Below are positions 15,794 to 23,538 of a stretch of DNA of 33,740 nt, piece by piece. The notes below the pieces were generated by a model. It saw nothing but the letters and a program-made list of their open reading frames with translations, did no database searches and was not told where the DNA came from. Numbering within the stretch: position 1 is the first letter of the stretch; each line of letters starts with the position of its first letter. Both the position numbers and the translations under genes were made by a program. Source of the DNA: CAJXNP01 sp050305935 (GTDB lineage: Bacteria; Bacteroidota; Bacteroidia; Cytophagales; Cyclobacteriaceae); NCBI GenBank assembly GCA_050305935.1, contig JBNLGG010000047.1:1-33740 (forward strand), in the 5' to 3' direction.

Positions 15794-18347
15794 ATTGTTG
15801 ATTTTTATTGCCGGTTTATTAATTGTCACCTCCTCCTTTGCACAGGAAGAAGATCAGGTGGAAAAGTATCACAAGGATGCGGAAGACCTGATTTCCTTTT
15901 TGGAATATATATTCAATTCTTTGGGTAATCCTGAAATAACAGTCGCCGACAAAGATGTGATTGTCAGTGAAAGTTACTTGAAGGCTTTTGATAATGCCAA
16001 AGTGCAAATTGAGGATGACTTGATCGCTGACAGGGAGGTGGTGACAAATAAAGATGTACAGGCTTATTTAAAAGATATAGATTTCTTTTTTAAATCGGCC
16101 ACATTTGAATTGCGAATAGAGGAAATCAGGCAAGGAATCAACGAAAAAAACGAACTCTTTTTTACTGTAAAAGTTAACCGTCGCCTCCAGGCCATTGGAT
16201 TGAAAGGTGACAGTGTAAATAATAGCCTTGTCAGGTATGTCGAACTGAATGTTAATCCGGAACAAAAGGACCTTAAAATAGCAAGTATTTATACCTCCAA
16301 GCTTGGTGAAAAAGAAGAGTTAATCCGGTGGTGGATCAGCTTGTCGCCTTCCTGGAAAACCATTCTGGGAAAAAACCTTTATGTGAGTGAGGTGTATCAA
16401 CTCAATGACGTTTCAGTGGTCAACGATTCCACTTACTTCATTGGAGGGCAGAAGGCTGACCCAAAGGTGTATAATGTTTTTGGGGCTATCAAAAAAGCCA
16501 CCGAGATTACCGAACTTGATCTCAGTGGCAACAGGGAAGTCATTGGAATAGAGCCGCTGAATGAACTTACAAATTTAAAGAAGCTGGTGATAGCGAAAAC
16601 CGGAATTTCCTCACTTTTTCCGGTGCGGAACCTGACCACACTTGAGGTACTCGATTGCTCGAACACGATTATTGATGATATTAATCCTCTCAGGTACAGC
16701 ACTAACCTTCAGGAGCTGACCATCTCAAATACCAATGTGCTGGATATCAAAGTAGTTGGGGCTTTTAACAAATTAAAAACCTTTCACGCGGCCAACCTTC
16801 AGATTGATACTCTAGATGTCCTTGCCAGTTGCAAAACCCTGCAAAATGTTAGCCTTGAAGGCAACAAAAAAGCTGCGGATTTTACTTTCCTAAAAGGCCT
16901 TACAAAGTTGAAAAAATTAAACCTCAAGGGTACCCGGTTTTCTGATGAGACATTACTGACTACTCTTACTTCTCTGGAAGAGCTGGATCTGTCAAATACC
17001 GCTGTGGATGAATTTTCTGATCTTTCTATGTTGGCGGCCTTGCAAAAAATATCATTTGAAGGAACGAAAGTTGGGCATCTGGCACCGCTGCTCAAAACAC
17101 CCGTGAAAAGCATCTACTGCGATGGTTCTGCGATCAGCAAGGCCGAAGTCCAATCCTTTGTTTTAGAGCGGCCGGATGCGAAAATTATTTTTGAGTCGGA
17201 GCGACTGGTTAAGTGGTGGGAAAATATGGATGCTGTTTGGAAGAAGCTGGTTTTCAACCGGCTTGAACTAAAAGAAAAACCGAATTCTGAATTGCTGCAT
17301 GAGATCATTCGGGTTGACTCGATCAATATTCGCGGGCATAAGGAAATTAAAGATATCACTCCAATCTCCGAGGTTCTTTTCCTGAAAAATCTTAATATTT
17401 CAAAAACAGGTGTGACTAATCTTGGCCCAATAAAAGATCAGGCTTACCTGCAAAGAATAGATTTTTCAAATACCGGGGTGGAAGACCTTACTCCGCTAGC
17501 GGGCAAAAATCACCTGGAAAGGATATTGGGCAAGTCCAGCAAAGTGAGCGACATAGCGCCATTGGAGGGCTTGATAAATCTTGCATATCTTGATTTTGAT
17601 AGCACGCAAGTAAGAGATGTTTCTGTGATTAATAGCCTTCCGTCGTTTAAGATGGGATACTTTGACAACACTAACGTAACAGATGAGGACGTCGTGGAAC
17701 TGGACTATGACGGTGAATCTGCCATCCTTGTGTATAAAACCGAGCGGTTGCGTAGCTGGTGGGGCCAACTTGACGATGAATGGCAGGATATTTTTAGAAA
17801 GTTTCAAAATGTTGATAAGACACCACAAAGGGAGGAGTTGCATAAACTGACAGGACTCAAGAAGTTTATTGTCAAGAGCATTCTGATTAAGGATATCTCC
17901 GTCATGCAGGAATTTGTACGATTGCGAGAGTTGGAATTTAACGATACGCAGATCAGCAACATAAGCCCGCTGGGTAAAATGTCGAAATTGGAGGTGTTGA
18001 ATTGTGCGAGAAATCCCATAGAGGATATTTCTCCACTCGCGCAAATGCCAGGCTTAAAAGTTTTTCTTGCAGATAATACCCAGATTGAAGACATTGATCC
18101 GATAGCAGGCCTCACAAGTCTGGAAGAGTTGAAGATCTCCAATACCAACGTCAGGGATATAGGGCCTTTGGAAGGGCTTGCCAATCTACAAGTGTTGGAA
18201 TTTTCCAATACACGAGTGAAAAACATCAAACCAATTATGGGCTTAACCAATCTCAAATCGCTACGGTGTTTTAACAACAGCATCAACGAAAAACGGATTG
18301 ACGAATTTAAGGCCGCCCACCCCAATTGTGAGGTAGTTTTTTACTAA
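15783..18347 (+). CDS. Exported triple-module leucine-rich-repeat protein, last gene of the operon
   Basis: The 854-aa product has a signal peptide (1-20, ending SSFAQ), an N-terminal NTF2-like-looking domain (about 30-175, with NKDVQAYLKDIDFFF and FFTVKVNRRLQAIG), then three copies of one module. Each copy starts with a Trp-Trp segment: RWWISLSPSWKTI at 182, KWWENMDAVWKKL at 477 and SWWGQLDDEWQDI at 658. Each continues into 22-residue internalin-like LRRs with the pattern L..L.IS.T.V.DI.PL, and the blocks close with similar strands (PDAKIIF at 464, ESAILVY at 645, PNCEVVF at the end). Such LRR solenoids bind proteins or peptides. There is no visible anchor or T9SS sorting domain, so it is probably periplasmic or held by its operon partners. 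Confidence 0.88.
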   Translation: MKNRLLIFIAGLLIVTSSFAQEEDQVEKYHKDAEDLISFLEYIFNSLGNPEITVADKDVIVSESYLKAFDNAKVQIEDDLIADREVVTNKDVQAYLKDIDFFFKSATFELRIEEIRQGINEKNELFFTVKVNRRLQAIGLKGDSVNNSLVRYVELNVNPEQKDLKIASIYTSKLGEKEELIRWWISLSPSWKTILGKNLYVSEVYQLNDVSVVNDSTYFIGGQKADPKVYNVFGAIKKATEITELDLSGNREVIGIEPLNELTNLKKLVIAKTGISSLFPVRNLTTLEVLDCSNTIIDDINPLRYSTNLQELTISNTNVLDIKVVGAFNKLKTFHAANLQIDTLDVLASCKTLQNVSLEGNKKAADFTFLKGLTKLKKLNLKGTRFSDETLLTTLTSLEELDLSNTAVDEFSDLSMLAALQKISFEGTKVGHLAPLLKTPVKSIYCDGSAISKAEVQSFVLERPDAKIIFESERLVKWWENMDAVWKKLVFNRLELKEKPNSELLHEIIRVDSINIRGHKEIKDITPISEVLFLKNLNISKTGVTNLGPIKDQAYLQRIDFSNTGVEDLTPLAGKNHLERILGKSSKVSDIAPLEGLINLAYLDFDSTQVRDVSVINSLPSFKMGYFDNTNVTDEDVVELDYDGESAILVYKTERLRSWWGQLDDEWQDIFRKFQNVDKTPQREELHKLTGLKKFIVKSILIKDISVMQEFVRLRELEFNDTQISNISPLGKMSKLEVLNCARNPIEDISPLAQMPGLKVFLADNTQIEDIDPIAGLTSLEELKISNTNVRDIGPLEGLANLQVLEFSNTRVKNIKPIMGLTNLKSLRCFNNSINEKRIDEFKAAHPNCEVVFY

Positions 18348-18429
18348 TAAAATTGACAAAAGTTTTAACTATAAGCTAATTATATTAGTATATTTACTTC
18401 GAGTTCGGAGTGATAATCTTGGTTGGCTT

Positions 18430-19206
18430 ATGTGTAAAAGATTTGTACTTGCCTCAAGTGCCAGGGCAATTGAAAAGGAGGTGCTTGCAGATTTTACCTT
18501 CCCATTCCATCCTTTTTATAATGCTCACCATGGGGGCCATTATCCGGTAATTTGTGATGATTCCGTGACAACCATCCAACAGCTTCGATGGGGACTAATT
18601 CCTTATTGGTCTAAATGGAAAACGGATTCCTATCTGATCAATGTTTTTGTGGCAGAATCGGTTAAACACCGGGCTTTCCGACTGCCCATCAGAAGACAGA
18701 GGTGCCTGGTTCCTGTGAATTGTTTTTATAGCTGGGTCCAACATGGAAATAGTAAGAGGCCTCATGTGGTTTATCTCAAGGATCAACGAATTTTTACCCT
18801 GGCTGGTCTCTACGATGTTTGGCGGGACCGTGCTACGGGTGAATCGATCCGTTCCTTTGCTGTCCTGGTTAATTATGCCAATATGCGTCTCTCGAAATTC
18901 CTCCGTGCGATGCCGGTAGTCATCTCGCCGTCAAGGCGGATGAAGTATTTAAAAGCTGATGTTCCGCTTAATGAAGTCATGGGGATGCTCAGGCCATTTG
19001 AGTCAGACCAGTTTAACCTGTACCCTGTATCCCGCGATGTCAATGACCCTTTCGTTGATCATAAAGGATTGGTCATGCCAAAGGGAGAAAAGCTATTTGC
19101 CGACTATGTTTATAGCCATCAAGTGAAAACCCTTTACAAAGCAAGGACCAGAGTCGACGCCAAAGAAAACCCGGGGGGGAAGCAGTTGATGATCGGTGAG
19201 TCCTGA
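18430..19206 (+). CDS. Degenerate SRAP-family paralogue lacking the catalytic Glu and His
   Basis: The 258-aa product has the SRAP frame: MCKRF at the start with Cys2, FYNAHHGGHYPVI (Asn31), RWGLIPYWSKW (53-63), LINVFVAES (Asn71), RRQRCLVPVNCFYSW, and RAMPVVI. Two residues needed for chemistry after or during crosslinking are changed: the Glu of GFYEW is Ser101 (CFYSW), and the His of IHERMP aligns with Leu158 (FLRAMP). Cys2 and the DNA-contacting Trp/Gly segment remain. It may bind or trap abasic DNA without self-release, or act on something else. There is a C-terminal extension of about 25 residues rich in Lys/Arg. It abuts the convergent trmH gene with no gap. The family call is firm; the altered function is inference. 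Confidence 0.85.
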   Translation: MCKRFVLASSARAIEKEVLADFTFPFHPFYNAHHGGHYPVICDDSVTTIQQLRWGLIPYWSKWKTDSYLINVFVAESVKHRAFRLPIRRQRCLVPVNCFYSWVQHGNSKRPHVVYLKDQRIFTLAGLYDVWRDRATGESIRSFAVLVNYANMRLSKFLRAMPVVISPSRRMKYLKADVPLNEVMGMLRPFESDQFNLYPVSRDVNDPFVDHKGLVMPKGEKLFADYVYSHQVKTLYKARTRVDAKENPGGKQLMIGES

Positions 19207-19920
19207 TTAAAACCTGAGATATTTTCTAAGCTCTTTTCTTTCAATTTCAGGATGGGATTTTAAATAAGCGACCAGCATTTTCTGTCTATTGGGTATGGAA
19301 TTGTAGTACCAATTCAACCGCAATAATTTGTTTCTTCGGTCGGTCAGTCGCCAATTAACGGTTGGTTCATTTCTTAATTTATGTGTCAACGCTTGCAAAA
19401 CAATGGCTACAGATACCGACACATTCAGACTTGAAGTGAACCCGACCATCGGGATACAAAGACTGGTATCTGCCTGGTCGACTACCTGTTGAGATAATCC
19501 TTCTCGCTCGCGACCAAAAAAGAAAGCCGATTTATTGGTGATATTAAAGTTGTCCATGTTGGCCGCGTCAGGGTGGGGAATAGTCGCGACTATTTGGTAT
19601 CCTTTTGATCTGAGCTGGTCAATACAATTTTGAATTCCTGACTCTGATCCATGATGATAATTCACGTCGATCCATTTTTCCGCTCCACGTGACATGCCCT
19701 CAGACACATTGAATTCATTGATGTTTTCTATGACAGATAGTTGTTGCACTCCAAAGCAATCGCAAGACCTAACGATAGCGCCCGCATTGTGCTCCTGATA
19801 AGTGTCTTCTACCACCACATGGAAATGTTCCGTCCTTTGGGCCAGGACCTCCTCAATTTTTGTCTTCCTTTCGTCAGTGACAAAATCGGAGAAAAAATAC
19901 AATAAGCCGTCTAAGTCCAT
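19207..19920 (-). CDS. trmH: TrmH-type tRNA (guanosine-2'-O)-methyltransferase
   Basis: I use the ATG at 19920 (MDLDGLLYFFSDFVTDER; 237 aa, close to the 229 aa of E. coli TrmH) and not the in-frame TTG at 19962. All three SPOUT motifs are present: motif 1 NAGAIVRSCDCFGV (45-58) with the catalytic Arg51, motif 2 FGREREGLS (135-143), and motif 3 IPMVGFTSSLNVSVSVAI (156-173), which forms the trefoil knot that binds S-adenosylmethionine. The N-terminal helix and C-terminal WYYNSIPNRQ region support TrmH over TrmL or RlmB. It should methylate the ribose of G18 in tRNA. It follows the MarR gene by about 75 bp and may share its transcript. Confidence 0.88.
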   Translation of the reverse strand: MDLDGLLYFFSDFVTDERKTKIEEVLAQRTEHFHVVVEDTYQEHNAGAIVRSCDCFGVQQLSVIENINEFNVSEGMSRGAEKWIDVNYHHGSESGIQNCIDQLRSKGYQIVATIPHPDAANMDNFNITNKSAFFFGREREGLSQQVVDQADTSLCIPMVGFTSSLNVSVSVAIVLQALTHKLRNEPTVNWRLTDRRNKLLRLNWYYNSIPNRQKMLVAYLKSHPEIERKELRKYLRF

Positions 19921-19995
19921 CTCAGGAGTGGTTTCACAACTATTATGATTGCCAAAAGACAAATCTAAATTAACATGGTTGTGGCTTGTTTTTCA

Positions 19996-20457
19996 CTAGA
20001 TATCCTTGGCATCCCTTAATTTATCCAGAAGGCGGTTTAATTCCTCTGCCTCTCCTTCATCAATCACCTTCAGCCGCTCAATTTCATCGTCAATTAATTT
20101 AGATACCTTTTCCAGAAACGAGATGCCTTTGTCTGTGATTGTGATGTCCACCTGTCTGCGGTTATCTTTACATATTTCCCTTTCTACGTACCCTTTCGTT
20201 TTCAACTTTTCTACTAATCTCGAAGTGTTTGACATTCGGTCGATCATGCGATCTGTCAATAGTTTTAGCGCCACAGGTTGGGGATGTTGTCCTTTTAAAA
20301 TCCGGAGGATGTTAAACTGCTGGATGGAAATATTATAGGGTTTTAGAATTTGATTCTGCCTGCCGAATAGCCAAATAGATGTAAAATTGATATTGATAAG
20401 GGCACGCTGGTAAACACTTGTGAATTTCTTCTGCTTGATTTCGTCTTCTAATCTCAT
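19996..20457 (-). CDS. MarR-family transcriptional regulator
   Basis: The 153-aa product is a MarR winged-helix protein: helices at both ends for dimerisation (LININFTSIWLFGRQNQILK; RLLDKLRDAKDI), recognition helix region with LLTDRMIDRMSNTSRLVEKL, and the wing GYVEREICKDNRRQVDITIT with the conserved D-x-R-x3-V-x-I-T pattern. MarR proteins are usually repressors released by small ligands or oxidation. Its promoter carries a 19-bp palindrome exactly between its -33 and -7 elements, so it very likely represses itself. No drug pump is adjacent, so its other targets and ligand are unknown. The next gene downstream is trmH. Confidence 0.92.
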   Translation of the reverse strand: MRLEDEIKQKKFTSVYQRALININFTSIWLFGRQNQILKPYNISIQQFNILRILKGQHPQPVALKLLTDRMIDRMSNTSRLVEKLKTKGYVEREICKDNRRQVDITITDKGISFLEKVSKLIDDEIERLKVIDEGEAEELNRLLDKLRDAKDI

Positions 20458-20476
20458 GTTTTTATGGTACTACAGT

Positions 20477-20507
20477 CAAATATATACATTAATGATTATT
20501 GTAAAAA
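20477..20507 (-). promoter_or_regulatory. marR promoter with an embedded palindromic operator
   Basis: On the minus strand a Bacteroidota-type -7 box TATATTTG (20477-20484) is preceded by a 19-bp spacer and a T-run at the -33 position (20504-20507). The spacer (20485-20503) is itself the near-perfect palindrome TACATTAATGATTATTGTA, symmetric apart from its centre and one pair. That size and symmetry suit a MarR dimer, and its position would block the promoter. Confidence 0.65.
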
Positions 20508-20728
20508 CAGTATTTGTCATGTTTTGAGATGATTCTTATTAGAAAAGTGCTCTAAAACAAAGAGAAAGCGGGGTTTATTTGGGGATGTGAACAACAAATT
20601 GGTTGACTTGTGACGACATTTTGTCCTTAATATTTTTTTACTGTTGTTAATATTCTCCGGATATGGTTTCTTAGCGGTTTGATTTTCTCCACGACAATTT
20701 AACTGGTGTGAATAAGGCGATTTTGAAT

Positions 20729-20992
20729 ATGAACCGGGTGAAAGTAGGCATCAACGGCGATGGAGTTGCAGAAATTGTATTCAGCGGAAGTAATGCTGGA
20801 GAAGAAGTGCCAATAGGGGATTATAAGCTAAATTTTCAAAATTCAAGCTTATCATCTGATAACTGCTCAAATCGATCCTACATCGAAAGAATGCTGTACG
20901 GGAAATGGGAAGATGTTCCCGGTCAATATAAAGTTGTTCCCATGCAACACGACCCGTGCGAAGTAGGTGTTGCTAATTTCTTGGTAAATTAA
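20729..20992 (+). CDS. Small unknown protein (87 aa)
   Basis: I take the ATG at 20729 (MNRVKVGINGDG); an in-frame GTG at 20708 would add seven residues. The first half looks like beta-strands (VAEIVFSGSN, IGDYKLNFQN), and the second has YIERMLYGKWEDVPGQYKVV and two cysteines. There is no signal peptide. I do not recognise the family. It is upstream of the YjdM-like gene in the same direction with a 66-bp gap, and divergent from marR, so the palindrome at 20485-20503 might also affect it. Base composition is like its neighbours. Confidence 0.5.
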   Translation: MNRVKVGINGDGVAEIVFSGSNAGEEVPIGDYKLNFQNSSLSSDNCSNRSYIERMLYGKWEDVPGQYKVVPMQHDPCEVGVANFLVN

Positions 20993-21058
20993 TTGTTGCG
21001 TTTTGTGTGGCAGATTATCTCTGAAAACCTGTGATTTAAGATATAATAACATAATAGT

Positions 21059-21403
21059 ATGGAAGAAGAAATGAAACCTTGTCCGGTATGCCAATCTCCC
21101 TATGGCTATTCATCTGGAGTTGAGCAATACACCTGTCCTGAATGTGGGCATGAATGGAATCCTGGAATAACCCAGGAGGAGACAGGTTTGAAAGTCATCG
21201 ATGCCAATGGCAATCTGCTTCAGGACGGTGATTCCGTCATTGTAATAAAAGATTTACCGGTAAAGGGAGCTCCAAAGCCTGTTAAAGCCGGGACAAAAGT
21301 GAAAAATATCCGACTAACTGAAGGTGACCATAATATTGACTGCAAAATAGACGGCTTCGGCTCAATGGCACTTAAGTCTGAGTTTGTGCGAAAATCTCAA
21401 TGA
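21059..21403 (+). CDS. yjdM: YjdM/PhnA-family zinc-ribbon protein
   Basis: The 114-aa product has an N-terminal zinc ribbon with Cys8, Cys11, Cys26 and Cys29 (PCPVCQS...TCPECGHEW), then the family's SH3-like domain (GLKVIDANGNLLQDGDSVIVIKDL and VKNIRLTEGDHNIDCKIDG). This is the full length of the family, once called PhnA because E. coli yjdM lies near the phosphonate genes; the role is not established and it is not the phosphonoacetate hydrolase. It is cytoplasmic. No phosphonate genes are nearby. Confidence 0.88.
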   Translation: MEEEMKPCPVCQSPYGYSSGVEQYTCPECGHEWNPGITQEETGLKVIDANGNLLQDGDSVIVIKDLPVKGAPKPVKAGTKVKNIRLTEGDHNIDCKIDGFGSMALKSEFVRKSQ

Positions 21404-21505
21404 AATTGCCCCGATAGGGACGGATCATTGTCAAATACAACCTGTTAGATCTTGAGTCAGATACTCTCAGCAACAGAATATTTAATTGCACGGAAATTTA
21501 CGTTC

Positions 21506-22444
21506 TCATAAACCAATGATCCTCATGTCTTTGGGTTTCATTTTACTTGTTACCAGGTGCTTTTTAACCAGCTTTTGGATTTCGATTGTTAGTACTTTGA
21601 TACTTCTTCGTTTCGCATAAGGCCGGTTAAAGACCAGGCTGATTTCCCTGACAGGATAGGGTAATTCAAAAAGTTTGGTACGCTGCTTCTTTTCCTTCGC
21701 CATGCTGTTGAAGTACAATTCAGGTACCAGCGTATACCCGCCAAACTGATCGGCAAGGTTAAGGAGTGTTTCAAACGAATTTCCCTCAAAAGTCAGGTTT
21801 TCAGGTTCCATATTTTTTTCTTTGAAATTGCAAATGGTAATGGTTTGATCCCGAAAGCAATTTCCTTCTTCCAGGAGCCAGATCTTCTTGCCTTCTATGT
21901 CATCCTGATGGATGAATTTCTTGTCTTTGTCTGTGACGCCGTAAATCATCATGGCTTCGTAATACAGTATATTTTCTTCCAGTTGAGTATTTTCCAATGG
22001 TGTGGCCATGATCCCCACATCCACTTTGCCAGAAAGTATTTGCTGCGTTAGCTCTTCGGTGGTTATCTCCATGATGTCGAGGTGCAGGTCGGGGTAGTTC
22101 TGTAAAATAGGAGGAAGAATAATGGGGAGGAGCGAATTGGCGACAGTTGGGATGATCCCCACCCGTAGTTTTCCTGATAATGTTTCCGGTGCGGTAATAT
22201 TGGTGTCAAGCATTTGATTGCGGAAGAAGAGGATGTTTTTCGCTTGTTCGATTACCACAGCACCTTCTTCAGTGGTCTTAACCGGATGCCTGGAACGGTC
22301 AAATAGAACGATGTTGAGCTCTTGTTCCAATTTTTTAATCATGGCGCTCAGCGTGGCTTGGGTGACGTGACACGCATCTGCAGCCTGAGCGAAATGCTTA
22401 TGTTGGTCCACTGCCACAATGTATTCCAGTTGTTGAAAATTCAT
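21506..22444 (-). CDS. oxyR: OxyR-type hydrogen-peroxide-sensing LysR regulator
   Basis: The 312-aa product has an N-terminal LysR helix-turn-helix (FAQAADACHVTQATLSAMIK) and a substrate-binding-like domain containing LLEEGNCFRDQTITICNF. Cys196 and Cys205 in this stretch have the same spacing and context as Cys199 and Cys208 of E. coli OxyR, which form the peroxide-induced disulfide. This makes a true peroxide sensor far more likely than a generic LysR protein. It is divergent from a peroxiredoxin operon, and a quartet-type OxyR site lies directly in front of its start codon, suggesting both autorepression and activation of the peroxiredoxin. Confidence 0.93.
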   Translation of the reverse strand: MNFQQLEYIVAVDQHKHFAQAADACHVTQATLSAMIKKLEQELNIVLFDRSRHPVKTTEEGAVVIEQAKNILFFRNQMLDTNITAPETLSGKLRVGIIPTVANSLLPIILPPILQNYPDLHLDIMEITTEELTQQILSGKVDVGIMATPLENTQLEENILYYEAMMIYGVTDKDKKFIHQDDIEGKKIWLLEEGNCFRDQTITICNFKEKNMEPENLTFEGNSFETLLNLADQFGGYTLVPELYFNSMAKEKKQRTKLFELPYPVREISLVFNRPYAKRRSIKVLTIEIQKLVKKHLVTSKMKPKDMRIIGL

Positions 22445-22445
22445 G

Positions 22446-22482
22446 TTAGATGTTGTCTATTAAACCGATAGAAAAGTTTAAT
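22446..22482. promoter_or_regulatory. Predicted OxyR binding site
   Basis: Four quartets at 7-nt spacing read TTAG-N7-CTAT-N7-ATAG-N7-TAAT. The published E. coli pattern is ATAG-N7-CTAT-N7-ATAG-N7-CTAT, so the two central quartets are exact and 13 of 16 positions match overall. The site begins two bases upstream of the oxyR start codon and ends 22 bases before the peroxiredoxin -7 box, the place expected for an activator touching RNA polymerase. Confidence 0.7.
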
Positions 22483-22504
22483 CAAATCTAATGATATATA
22501 TTTT

Positions 22505-22512
22505 TAGTTTTG
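22505..22512 (+). promoter_or_regulatory. Predicted -7 box of the peroxiredoxin operon
   Basis: TAGTTTTG fits the Bacteroidota TAnnTTTG consensus and lies 52 bases before the peroxiredoxin ATG. No good -33 TTTG is present at the right distance, as expected for an activator-dependent promoter. Confidence 0.55.
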
Positions 22513-22564
22513 CCGTTGAATATTGAAAATTAATTTTTTTATAACCCTATTAAACAAAAAAGAT

Positions 22565-23203
22565 ATGGCTTTTACAGGCAAAAAATTCCCAAACATTACC
22601 GTACCAGCAATGAACGAAATGGGTGACACTATCCAAGTCAACGTATTAGAAGAAGCAATAAAGAATAAAAAGAAAGTGGTGCTTTTTTGGTACCCCAAGG
22701 ATTTCACATTTGTATGCCCTACCGAGCTACACGCTTTCCAGGCTGCCTTGCCAGAGTTTGAAAAAAGGAATACCATCGTCATTGGCGCTTCATGTGATAC
22801 TCCACAAGTTCATTTTGCGTGGCTGAACACCGAGAAAGATAATGGCGGGATTGAGGGGATAACTTACAATATTTTAGCTGACAGCAACAGAAACCTCTCT
22901 TCGGTTCTTGGGATTCTCGATACCGTAAATGAATACTTTGATGAGGAGCTAGGCTACGAGCAGCGGGATGGCGACTACGTTACTTACCGGGCGACTTACC
23001 TGATCGACGAGGAGGGCACTGTATTTCATGAGGGTATTAACCACATGCCAGTGGGTAGAAATGTAAATGAATATTTGAGATTGATCGACGCTTATGCACA
23101 TGTTCAGCAGCATGGTGAAGTTTGTCCTGCCAACTGGGAAGAAGGAAAAGATGCGATGAAAGCTGACAGAAGTGGCGTAGCGGAATACTTGAGTTCACAT
23201 TAA
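22565..23203 (+). CDS. Typical 2-Cys peroxiredoxin (AhpC/Prx1 type)
   Basis: I choose the ATG at 22565 (MAFTGKKFPN; 212 aa). An upstream in-frame start at 22523 would add only 14 residues of non-conserved hydrophobic sequence. The peroxidatic cysteine is Cys51 in DFTFVCPTE, with the conserved Thr two residues later, and the resolving cysteine is Cys187 in HGEVCPANWEEG. NGGIEGITYNILAD and TYLIDEEGTV are usual family motifs. It reduces hydrogen and organic peroxides in the cytoplasm as a head-to-tail dimer or decamer. It is divergent from oxyR and heads an operon with a thioredoxin-like gene, the likely electron donor. Confidence 0.95.
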   Translation: MAFTGKKFPNITVPAMNEMGDTIQVNVLEEAIKNKKKVVLFWYPKDFTFVCPTELHAFQAALPEFEKRNTIVIGASCDTPQVHFAWLNTEKDNGGIEGITYNILADSNRNLSSVLGILDTVNEYFDEELGYEQRDGDYVTYRATYLIDEEGTVFHEGINHMPVGRNVNEYLRLIDAYAHVQQHGEVCPANWEEGKDAMKADRSGVAEYLSSH

Positions 23204-23223
23204 GGCCCTTTTCTATTTTTGAT

Positions 23224-23538
23224 ATGTTTCAGGAACTGACAGAAGATAATTTACAGGATGTCATTGAAAGCAATGACACTGTATTTGTGCAATTTTCGGC
23301 TGGCTGGTGTGGCAACTGCCGCATCATGAAGCCGAAGTTCAAGCGCATGGCTGGTGATGTAGAAAGCGCGGCATTTGTGGTGATTGATGCCGAGAAAAAC
23401 CCAAACTCCAGAAAGCTGGCGAATGTAGATAATTTACCGACGTTTGCAGCTTTTAAGAAAGGGGAATTTGTGAAGCAGGTACAAACCAATAAAGCAGAGT
23501 CTCTTAAAGCATTTATCGATGAGATTGCCAGTAATTAA
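23224..23538 (+). CDS. Thioredoxin-family protein with WCGNC active site
   Basis: The 104-aa product is a full-length thioredoxin fold: strand TVFVQFSAGW, active site WCGNC (Cys29, Cys32), cis-proline in NLPTF, and a C-terminal helix KAFIDEI. The dipeptide between the cysteines is Gly-Asn and not the Gly-Pro of standard thioredoxins, which should shift its redox potential. It lacks a signal peptide, so it is cytoplasmic. It lies 20 bp after the peroxiredoxin gene and overlaps the next gene by 20 bp, so it probably recycles that peroxiredoxin. Confidence 0.92.
   Translation: MFQELTEDNLQDVIESNDTVFVQFSAGWCGNCRIMKPKFKRMAGDVESAAFVVIDAEKNPNSRKLANVDNLPTFAAFKKGEFVKQVQTNKAESLKAFIDEIASN

Noticed and set aside
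17496..18325. Minus-strand frames of 182 and 173 aa
   Set aside because: They are antisense to the LRR modules of the 854-aa protein; repetitive coding DNA readily leaves such frames open.
19921..19962. TTG start giving trmH 14 more residues
   Set aside because: The extra residues lie before the conserved TrmH N-terminal helix, and ATG at 19920 gives the family's usual length.
22523..22564. Upstream ATG for the peroxiredoxin
   Set aside because: It would add 14 non-conserved residues before the usual start of 2-Cys peroxiredoxins and lies very close to the predicted -7 box (22505-22512).
23156..23223. Separate promoter before the thioredoxin-like gene
   Set aside because: The 20-bp gap after the peroxiredoxin gene has no TAnnTTTG box, and the genes read as one operon.
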